Positions 1-6,172 of a stretch of 10,880 nt of DNA are shown piece by piece (position 1 is the first letter of the stretch; every line of letters starts with the position of its first letter). Made by a program: the position numbers and the translations under genes. Under the pieces are notes generated by a model. It worked only from the letters and a program-made list of their open reading frames with translations, searched no databases and was not told the origin of the DNA. Source of the stretch: Victivallales bacterium (lineage in GTDB: Bacteria > Verrucomicrobiota > Lentisphaeria > Oligosphaerales > Lenti-02); NCBI GenBank assembly GCA_018648945.1, contig JABGQJ010000214.1, forward strand, positions 1 to 10,880. The letters are read 5' to 3'.

Positions 1-71
1 TTTCCGGCAAGAAACTCCGGAGGGGTGGGATGCAAAAGACTGCGCAAGAAGCTAATGCGGACGGTCTTTCA

Positions 72-210
72 TTCGATGTTCGATGCCACGCCCTGCGGGG
101 TGAATTCGGTGCATGCCCCACCACAGTGGGGTTCGGTGTCCGATGTTCGTTCTCTTTGGTTGCGGCCAACGGCCTCTCTACGAGATTCGTGGCTGTCCCC
201 CTTTTCGGTG
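72..210. repeat. Short heptamer repeat, consensus TTCGRTG, in the intergenic region
   Basis: The heptamer TTCGATG occurs twice in tandem (72-78, 79-85). TTCGGTG occurs at 105-111, 132-138 and 204-210, and the one-mismatch form TCCGATG directly follows the second of these (139-145). Two tandem pairs therefore lie about 60 bases apart, with single copies around them. The stretch 1-288 contains no convincing gene, so this is an intergenic repeat. Its function is unknown; it could be a decayed simple repeat or a protein-binding array. Confidence 0.5.
116..131. other. Small hairpin with 6-bp GC-rich stem
   Basis: CCCCAC (116-121) and GTGGGG (126-131) form a perfect six-base-pair stem around the four-base loop CACA. 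It is flanked on both sides by copies of the TTCGGTG heptamer (105-111 and 132-138). No T-run follows on either strand, so it is not a classical intrinsic terminator. Confidence 0.4.
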
Positions 211-215
211 GATGC

Positions 216-240
216 GCCTCCTCTGCCCAAGCAAGGAGGC
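216..240 (-). terminator. Strong stem-loop downstream of the large exported protein; possible transcript 3' end
   Basis: On the plus strand GCCTCCT (216-222) pairs with AGGAGGC (234-240), and TGC (224-226) pairs with GCA (231-233) around the loop CCAA. Position 223 is a single bulged base. This makes a 10-bp, nearly perfect stem. It lies about 50 bases past the stop codon of the minus-strand gene ending at 289. No U-tract follows, so an intrinsic terminator is not established; a 3'-end stabilising structure is equally possible. Confidence 0.35.
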
Positions 241-288
241 CCCGCATGGACAACCGCGACCGACTTGCTGAGGCGCGCTCCGTGGCGG

Positions 289-3200
289 TCAGGGGGTTTG
301 CACGATGCATCCCAGACCTTGCGGTCCGAGGGTCAGGGACAGCGTGGCGCGGCCATTGCTGGTCTTGGGGACGAGTGGGCGGTCGTTCCAGACGTCGTGG
401 TAGGTCGCGCCTGCTTGGTGAGGGATGGTGAGAACCGCGCCGCGCACGGTCGCGTAACGGGCGTTGTACATGGTCCATAGGGTTCTGCCTTCGCCGGGGA
501 ATCGGTTGGCGTGGACGTGAGCACGGTCGGTGGGGACCCGGGGTTCGGCCTGGGCGGCGGCAAAGCAATCCGCGTATTCCGTCTGGATGGCGAGGCTTTT
601 GCGCATGCGGTCCAGGTGCGGACTGGCGTAGAGGAACCACGAGGTGTCGTACAGGGCTTCGCCGTTGAAGAACGGGAACTTGGCGTCGCTGGCCCAGTTG
701 TTGACGCCACACAAAAACACGAACTGCTTGACGTCGGGGAAGGCATAGCGGCAGATATTGAGCGCTACCGGCGCTGTCGCGGGTGCGGTTGCGGCGTGGT
801 CGTAGTGCTTCGAGAAGTAGGTGTGCCAATACAGGCAGTAGTAGTGGATGTTGCCGTCCAGATACTGGAAGGCGGTGTCGTTGACCGGGTATTCGGACCA
901 GAGCGCCACGTCCTTCGGGAGCACCTCGCGGAGTCGTTTGAGCAACAGGCGACAGCCTTCATTGGTGTTCGAGGGAACGGGGTGTCCATGGTCGGTCGCG
1001 TAGCATGCCGAGCCCCTGGGGTAGCCAAAGACATCGACGTAGAGCACTTTCACTCCGGTCGCGGCTTGGGCGCGTTTGAGTCCTTGGGCGTAGTGCTCGT
1101 GCCACTCTGCCGAGGATGGACAGACAAACCAGTTGGCTTCGTCCTCGACGCGCGAACCATCGGCTCGCCGGCGGGCGATTATCTCCCCCAGTTTCTTCCC
1201 TACCACCGACTCCTTGAGGCAGCGGTCGGAGAGGGTGTAGAGCGAGGTGGGGATTCGGAGATCCTCCTGAAGTCGGCGCACGGCCCTTCTGAGTTCCTGC
1301 GCCCCTCCGGCTATGCCCTTGGGGTCGTAGTCGCTGTTCGGATGTCCGCGCCACCCCTTGTCCAGGTCTGTCCAGCCGAAGATGTGCATCATTTGGGGCT
1401 TCAGGCCGAGGTACTCCGTGTCGCCCGCCACGAATTCGTCTGCTCTGTACTTCCCCGTGTCGGCGTCATAGATGGGGATGCCCCAGGAGTAGAATTTCTT
1501 GGTCTGGTGGCAGCGCAGGGCGAAGACGCGCTGGAACCAGTCTCGTCCCGCGGCCTTGACTGGTCGGTACCAGGTGGCAAGCCAGTCGCGGTACGCCTGC
1601 ATGGCTTGATGCCAGTCGCCGGCGTGAAACAGCAAGCGGGTGTCGGTGAAATGGACGGTCTCGCCTGGCTGGAGGGTATAGAAGTCAGCGGGGTAACGGA
1701 TGCCGAGGGTGGCTCCATCGGCCTGCTTGGCTGCGTGGTAGTCCAGCGTTGCGTTGTTCTGGTTGCGGGTAAGCACCGCCAGCCCTGCGCCGACGCGCGG
1801 GTTGTAGGCATCGAAGACTTGCGTTGGGAACTTGAGGTCGTTGTGGCTGCTGTAGGTGCCCAGTTGGTTTGTGATCACGGTGCGGTACTGCGGGAAGAAG
1901 AGCCAGGTATCGTCCCAATCGGCGATGGTGAGGCTGCGGATCATGGGGAAGCTGACGGTTGCTTGCAGCGGTGCGTTGCCGGTGTTGCGCGCGGCGAGTC
2001 GCACCTGCAGCTGGGGCGAGGTGTCGGTGGCGAATGTCGCCGTCAGCTCCAGGGGCAGTTCGGGACGACCGCCGACCATGGTGATGGTGGCTGTGGTGTC
2101 GGCAATGGTGATCTCTGTCGTGGTGAACGCGCGGCCCGTGAATGCCGTGTCGCCCAGCAACAGCTCCAGACCCGATGTGGGGGAGACGGCAAACGCCGCA
2201 CTGGACCAGCGGTTCACCAAGCGTTCGATGGACAGCCCGCTCTCGCAGTTCAGGGCGATCTCGTAGAACCGGTTGCCGAGAGTGATGCGTTGGCCGTCGC
2301 GCCGCACGAATGGAACGCGAGGGGGAGGGGTCTCGGCCACTGGCGGGCGGATGGACTCCGGCTCGGCCGCCAACTTGGGGATGACTCGCTCCGGCCCCGT
2401 GTTCACGGTTGCTGCGGCGATGCTGAACGTACTCCCGAACATGCGGTTGTGGAGCGACACCTGGCGCAGCTCTCGGGTCGGATCAGCAGCCAGCGCATAG
2501 GCCGCGCACATCCGGTGTGCGGTGAACCCCTCGTCGAGCAGTGAGTAGGGGAATGCGAGGTCCGATTCACCCTCCGCGTAGTGCAGTTCGGCAACCAGTG
2601 CCCCCACATCCTCGATGATGACCGGCTGTGGCGGGTTCGCGTAGGACGCGGTGCTCTTGGGGAGCTCGGCGACGAGGAGCAGAAACACTTCACTTGTTCG
2701 CCGCCCGATTGGCACCACCACTGGGTCATCGCGGCCGATCGGGCGCTGGAACTCCCGCGTTGTCTTGACCCCCGCGAACTCGGCGGGTGCTTGGTTGACG
2801 GACGCATCCTCGGCCGGTCGGATGAGGTTCGCTTGGGCTGCGCCGATCTGGAATGGCACCACGCCTGCCCAGACCTCCTGGCCTGCCGGGAAGACGCCGC
2901 CGTCGATGATCATCCCCTGCTTCTTGAACACGCGGTCCGCCGCCGCCGCGCAGGTGTCATTGAACTGCGCCTGCAGACCTATGCGCTCGAACGGGCCGAC
3001 CGGTTGCTTGGCGCGCCGGATCGGGGGAGCCAGTTCGGGTTTGGTCGTCGGCCTTGTCGTGTGCAGCGTCAGTTCGCCAAGTTCAAGGGAAACGAGGGAA
3101 TCCAGAGTGGTCAGCCGCACCCTCAGTTCCCTGCATATGGTCGGTACACTCAGCTTGCCGACCACCGTGTGCCACCGGTTGTCGTTGCGTGCCTCCGCCG

Positions 3201-3666
3201 CGTCGAGCAGAATCACGGAGGCTGCCTTCCCTTCCCTCTCGCCCTCGACGGAGACCGCGCCAAACGGCTGGTAGCTCCGTGCGATGCCGCGTACCCGGTA
3301 GCGCAGAACGTAGTAGCTGTACCGGCCTGGATCGGTGCCTGCGAGTGGCGTCGACCAGTTCATCGCCCGCATCGCCCCGATCTGGCCGATGACCTCGAAC
3401 GAAACTCCCTTCCTGTTCTGCCGAACCGACCAGCTGGGGGCGCGGGGGCGCGGGGGTGCGGCCTGTGGGCCATCCACCACCAGGATGGATTGCGGCTTCT
3501 GTGCCGGGGAGATCTCGTCTGGCTGGGCAGAGAAGACTGCCGTCCGGATTGGTATCTCCCAGGTGGGTGCCTTGGCTTCCATGTCGTCGCCCTTCCTTTC
3601 CTGGCTCAGGAGTGGTACCACCAACAACCCGGTCAAGACACACGCGATCCGTATCCTCTCGCTCAT
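289..3666 (-). CDS. Large exported DUF6259-like protein with a glycosidase-type TIM-barrel region
   Basis: The protein has 1125 residues. The start at 3666 is chosen because GGAGG (3674-3678) sits 7 bases upstream and a promoter lies further upstream; the longer in-frame ATG at 3735 overlaps that promoter's -10. The N-terminus is a signal-like segment: basic residues, then ACVLTGLLVVPLL, with a weak cleavage site. Residues about 78-203 look like a beta-sandwich, possibly carbohydrate-binding. Pro-rich linkers follow (about 205-220 and 437-455). From about 463 comes a beta-rich domain (LGNRFYEIALNCESG) leading into a barrel region at about 700-985. Barrel landmarks are MHIFGWTD, LYVDVFGY with Asp878, and LWSEYP with Glu925; these are plausible catalytic residues by analogy with GH101/GH-D-like barrels. 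A beta-type C-terminus (about 1063-1125) ends the chain. I recognise DUF6259 by overall resemblance only; substrate unknown. It probably acts outside the cytoplasm on a glycan, consistent with the sulfatase and sugar transporter nearby. Confidence 0.8.
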   Translation of the reverse strand: MSERIRIACVLTGLLVVPLLSQERKGDDMEAKAPTWEIPIRTAVFSAQPDEISPAQKPQSILVVDGPQAAPPRPRAPSWSVRQNRKGVSFEVIGQIGAMRAMNWSTPLAGTDPGRYSYYVLRYRVRGIARSYQPFGAVSVEGEREGKAASVILLDAAEARNDNRWHTVVGKLSVPTICRELRVRLTTLDSLVSLELGELTLHTTRPTTKPELAPPIRRAKQPVGPFERIGLQAQFNDTCAAAADRVFKKQGMIIDGGVFPAGQEVWAGVVPFQIGAAQANLIRPAEDASVNQAPAEFAGVKTTREFQRPIGRDDPVVVPIGRRTSEVFLLLVAELPKSTASYANPPQPVIIEDVGALVAELHYAEGESDLAFPYSLLDEGFTAHRMCAAYALAADPTRELRQVSLHNRMFGSTFSIAAATVNTGPERVIPKLAAEPESIRPPVAETPPPRVPFVRRDGQRITLGNRFYEIALNCESGLSIERLVNRWSSAAFAVSPTSGLELLLGDTAFTGRAFTTTEITIADTTATITMVGGRPELPLELTATFATDTSPQLQVRLAARNTGNAPLQATVSFPMIRSLTIADWDDTWLFFPQYRTVITNQLGTYSSHNDLKFPTQVFDAYNPRVGAGLAVLTRNQNNATLDYHAAKQADGATLGIRYPADFYTLQPGETVHFTDTRLLFHAGDWHQAMQAYRDWLATWYRPVKAAGRDWFQRVFALRCHQTKKFYSWGIPIYDADTGKYRADEFVAGDTEYLGLKPQMMHIFGWTDLDKGWRGHPNSDYDPKGIAGGAQELRRAVRRLQEDLRIPTSLYTLSDRCLKESVVGKKLGEIIARRRADGSRVEDEANWFVCPSSAEWHEHYAQGLKRAQAATGVKVLYVDVFGYPRGSACYATDHGHPVPSNTNEGCRLLLKRLREVLPKDVALWSEYPVNDTAFQYLDGNIHYYCLYWHTYFSKHYDHAATAPATAPVALNICRYAFPDVKQFVFLCGVNNWASDAKFPFFNGEALYDTSWFLYASPHLDRMRKSLAIQTEYADCFAAAQAEPRVPTDRAHVHANRFPGEGRTLWTMYNARYATVRGAVLTIPHQAGATYHDVWNDRPLVPKTSNGRATLSLTLGPQGLGCIVQTP

Positions 3667-3673
3667 TTGCGGT

Positions 3674-3678
3674 CCTCC
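3674..3678 (-). promoter_or_regulatory. Ribosome binding site fixing the start at 3666
   Basis: The plus-strand CCTCC reads GGAGG on the coding strand, 7 bases before the ATG at 3666-3664. The alternative upstream ATG (3735) would add 23 Gly/Pro-rich residues before the signal-like segment, so this site decides the start. Confidence 0.75.
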
Positions 3679-3734
3679 GGCGGGGGGGTGGGTAGGCTTG
3701 CATGTCGTGGATCCCCCTTGCCCTTTCCCTCCCA

Positions 3735-3763
3735 TTTATCGTCCCGGCAACTGGGTACGTCAA
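3735..3763 (-). promoter_or_regulatory. Candidate sigma70-type promoter for the large exported protein
   Basis: On the minus strand, TTGACG (plus coordinates 3758-3763) matches the -35 consensus at 5 of 6 positions. A 17-base spacer separates it from GATAAA (3735-3740), which matches the -10 consensus at 4 of 6. Transcription would begin near 3728, giving a purine-rich leader of about 60 bases. The element lies in the 223-bp gap after the response-regulator gene, so the large protein can be expressed independently of it. The rest of that gap (3667-3889) shows no gene; a short CCGGA/TCCGG hairpin near 3832-3844 is the only other structure seen. Confidence 0.5.
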
Positions 3764-3889
3764 GCTCTACCGGGGCGATTGTCGGCCTTCTCGGGACCGG
3801 GTGGGCAATCAAGGAGCACCAACGGAGGCTTCCGGAGCGTCCGGCATCCCCTGCACGATGCGCTCGGGGCACCGCCAGAACGGGGGGAG

Positions 3890-4495
3890 TCAGCTGTCTT
3901 CGCGGCGGTGGGAGAACTGGCTACGGATGTCTTCGTAGCAGTCCGGGCAGACGCCGTGGGAGAGGTCTGCGCCGGTCTTCTGCCGGATATAGGTTTCCAC
4001 TGGCTCCCAGCTGGCGTCGTCGTTGCGGATCTTGCCACAGTAGCTGCACACGGGCAGCACCTGCTGCAACTGATGCAGCCGGACATGTGTGCGCACACGG
4101 GCCAGCAGTTCGGCGCTTTGGAAGGGCTTGGTGATGTAGTCGGCCCCACCGACTCGGAAGCCTCGCACGATATCCTCTGCGCCAGCCATGCCCGTCAGGA
4201 AGATCACCGGAATGGCGGCCGTGCGAGGCGCGTGTTTGAGACGCTCGCAGACTTCGTACCCGTCGAGGTCGGGCATGTCAATGTCGAGGAGGATGAGGGC
4301 TGGCTGTTCCCTCATGGTTGCCTCGACCGCTTCCTGGCCGCTGCCGGCCTCGATCACGTTGTATCCCTCGCGCCCGAGCAGGAGCCGGAGGATGTGACGG
4401 TTCTCGCTCTCGTCGTCCACGATGAGAACTAAGGCTCCGCGCACGGATTCGGGGGCATTGTCAGGAGGGCCGTTGTGCATGATGCAGTGTTTCAC
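3890..4495 (-). CDS. Response regulator with C-terminal Cys4 (zinc-ribbon-like) module
   Basis: The protein has 201 residues. Residues about 20-140 are a complete receiver (REC) domain: acidic pair Asp27/Asp28, phospho-acceptor Asp71 in LLDIDMPDLDGYEV, switch Thr101 and Lys123 in ITKPF. The remaining 60 residues form a compact module with Cys150-x2-Cys153 and Cys183-x2-Cys186 (VCSYCGKIRNDD, then SHGVCPDC). I recognise this module as a recurrent C-terminal extension of bacterial REC/PAS/GAF signalling proteins. The cysteines suggest metal binding, but I know of no established function. There is no helix-turn-helix, GGDEF or kinase domain, and no partner histidine kinase in the window. The start is uncertain: GTG at 4495 gives the full length, while ATG at 4480 loses five residues; neither has a strong ribosome binding site. 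The gene is divergent from the sulfatase and may regulate this locus only indirectly, since it shows no DNA-binding domain. Confidence 0.9.
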   Translation of the reverse strand: MKHCIMHNGPPDNAPESVRGALVLIVDDESENRHILRLLLGREGYNVIEAGSGQEAVEATMREQPALILLDIDMPDLDGYEVCERLKHAPRTAAIPVIFLTGMAGAEDIVRGFRVGGADYITKPFQSAELLARVRTHVRLHQLQQVLPVCSYCGKIRNDDASWEPVETYIRQKTGADLSHGVCPDCYEDIRSQFSHRREDS

Positions 4496-4663
4496 CGAAG
4501 GGTATGGTAGTGGTTGGTGGCTTCCTCGGGAGAGCCGCTTCCTTGCTGCTATTCATCTAGGGTACGGCCTGCGGCTGCCGCAAGCAAGAGCTATCGGTTG
4601 GTGGCGGGCGGGTGACCGGGTAGAGTACTAGACCCGCGTCCTGCCAGCCGATGGAGACAGACG
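4496..4663. promoter_or_regulatory. Divergent intergenic region between the response regulator and the sulfatase
   Basis: This 168-bp gap must hold the start signals of both genes. Toward the sulfatase a weak candidate is TTGGTG (4598-4603), a 17-base spacer and TAGAGT (4621-4626), about 38 bases before the ATG. A small hairpin, TGCGG/CCGCA with loop CTG (4570-4582), lies mid-gap. No convincing promoter was found toward the response regulator. Confidence 0.3.
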
Positions 4664-6142
4664 ATGCCGAACCAGCCGAATATCCTGCTTATCCACGCCG
4701 ACCAGCACCGGATCGACTGCCTGGGAGCGTATGGCAATCGGGAGGTGCGCACGCCGAATCTGGACGCGCTGGCCGCCGATGGCGTGACCTATCCCAACAG
4801 CTTCTGCAGTTTTCCCGTGTGTACGCCGTCACGCTACTCGCTGGTGACCGGGCTGTACGTGCATCAACATTTGGGCTGGACGAACCACTGCACGTTGCCC
4901 TCGGGCATCCCGATGTTCCCTCGTCTCTTGCGGGATGCGGGCTACCGGACGGCGGCGGTGGGCAAGATGCACTTCACGCCAACCTATCTGGATGTGGGAT
5001 TCGAGGACATGTGTCTGGCCGAGCAGAACGGACCGGGCCGCTACGATGACGACTACCATCGCTGGCTGATGGCCGAAGGCCTCTGCCCCGGTGTGGACTT
5101 CATGGACCAGGAACGCGAATTCCGCGCCAACGCCACGGACGAATACTGGGACAGCGTCGGGGCCATGGAATCGGACCTGGACGAAGAACACCACTCCACC
5201 ACTTGGGTGGCGGCCCGTGCGATGGAGCGACTGGCACGGTGGCAGGGCGGTGGCAATCTGCTGATGGTTGGGTTCGTCAAACCACACCATCCCTTCGACC
5301 CGCCCGCGCCTTGGAGTAAGCTCTACAATCCAGCCACAATCACGCCGCTGCCGGGCTGGACCGAGGAGCCCGTGAATGGCGACATCGAGTCCAGCCGCGG
5401 CTACTTCCCACATGCTGAGCTGACGGAACGGAAGCTGAAGCTGGCCACGGCCATGTACTATGCGACTATCACGCAGATCGATCACCATGTGGGGCGGATG
5501 CTGGACCTGTTGCGGCAGAATGGTCTGTACGAGAACACGATGGTCGTCTACACCAGCGACCACGGGGATTACCTGGGGTACCACCACCTGCTGCTGAAGG
5601 GTGGGCGTCTCTACGATCCCCTCGCCAAGGTGCCATTGCTGGTGAAGTATGCAGGCAACGCCCGGGCCGGTGAGCGGGACGAGTCGCTGGTGAGCAATGT
5701 GGACTTGGCCCCCACCTTCCTTCAGGCAGCGGAGTTGGCTGTGCCCCGGCTCCTGCCCGGGCGGGATCTGGCGACCGGCGAGGCCCCGGAATTCGTCTTT
5801 GCCGAGGACCCCGGTGCCCGGACCTACATGGTGCGGTCACGGCGCTACAAGCTCATTCTTGAGCGGAACGAGGAGAAGTCCCTCTTCTTCGATCTGGACG
5901 ATGACCCGCACGAGCTGTGCAACCGCTACGGTGATCCGGTGCTTGAGGGGGAGATCCGGCGGCATCGCGAGGGGCTTTTCCGATGGGCGCTGTTCGATGC
6001 CCGCACCCCGGTCAATCTGGACGAGTATGCGCCGATCATCGACGCGCCGAATGCAGTTGGCCTGGAACCTGGGCGACGGCAGACGGAAGTGGCTTACTTC
6101 CGCGAGCGGATGCGCGAGTTCGGGGTGCCGCCGGTGGAGTGA
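4664..6142 (+). CDS. Cys-type sulfatase (arylsulfatase family), no signal peptide
   Basis: The protein has 492 residues, a normal length for the family. It hydrolyses a sulfate ester using a formylglycine made from Cys53 in the motif C-T-P-S-R (53-57). Other active-site residues are visible: Asp13-Gln14 in the N-terminal HADQHR motif as metal ligands, Lys101 and His103 in VGKMHF, Lys206 and His208 in VKPHHPF, Asp299-His300 in TSDHGDYLG, and Lys312 in LLLKGG. The ATG is supported by GGAG at 4653-4656, 7 bases upstream. The chain starts directly with the catalytic core (MPNQPNILLIHADQ) without an export signal, unlike the two flanking large proteins, so it probably acts in the cytoplasm on imported sulfated sugars. 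A phosphonate-monoester or phosphodiester hydrolase of the same superfamily is a less likely alternative. The substrate cannot be read from sequence. The maturing enzyme (FGE or anSME) is not in the window. The gene is convergent with the DUF5060 gene, 30 bases apart, and no terminator hairpin is evident between them. Confidence 0.93.
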   Translation: MPNQPNILLIHADQHRIDCLGAYGNREVRTPNLDALAADGVTYPNSFCSFPVCTPSRYSLVTGLYVHQHLGWTNHCTLPSGIPMFPRLLRDAGYRTAAVGKMHFTPTYLDVGFEDMCLAEQNGPGRYDDDYHRWLMAEGLCPGVDFMDQEREFRANATDEYWDSVGAMESDLDEEHHSTTWVAARAMERLARWQGGGNLLMVGFVKPHHPFDPPAPWSKLYNPATITPLPGWTEEPVNGDIESSRGYFPHAELTERKLKLATAMYYATITQIDHHVGRMLDLLRQNGLYENTMVVYTSDHGDYLGYHHLLLKGGRLYDPLAKVPLLVKYAGNARAGERDESLVSNVDLAPTFLQAAELAVPRLLPGRDLATGEAPEFVFAEDPGARTYMVRSRRYKLILERNEEKSLFFDLDDDPHELCNRYGDPVLEGEIRRHREGLFRWALFDARTPVNLDEYAPIIDAPNAVGLEPGRRQTEVAYFRERMREFGVPPVE

Positions 6143-6172
6143 GCGGCTGGGGCGCGAATGCCTGCGAACGGG

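Noticed and set aside
30..431. Plus-strand frame starting at 30 (or at the ATG at 246 preceded by AAGGAGG)
   Set aside because: The apparent ribosome binding sites are tempting. However, the product has no recognisable features, runs antisense into the 3' end of the large gene, and the AAGGAGG at 233-239 is part of a stem-loop. A small antisense peptide cannot be excluded but is not supported.
511..2544. A 677-codon open frame on the plus strand, opposite the large exported protein
   Set aside because: It lies wholly antisense to the minus-strand gene, which has a signal-like N-terminus, promoter, ribosome binding site and domain-like sequence. The antisense product shows no recognisable domains and is rich in Gly, Val and Arg as expected for a shadow in GC-rich DNA.
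3667..3735. A 23-residue N-terminal extension of the large exported protein (ATG at 3735)
   Set aside because: It would place Gly/Pro-rich residues before the signal-like segment and would begin inside the predicted -10 element. GGAGG precedes the start at 3666.
2581..4134. A 517-codon open frame on the plus strand spanning the start of the large gene and most of the response regulator
   Set aside because: It crosses two well-supported minus-strand genes and their intergenic promoter, with low-complexity, domain-free sequence; it is a shadow frame.
6143..6172. Possible bidirectional terminator between the sulfatase and the DUF5060 gene
   Set aside because: The 30 bases between the convergent stops show no stable inverted repeat or T-run.
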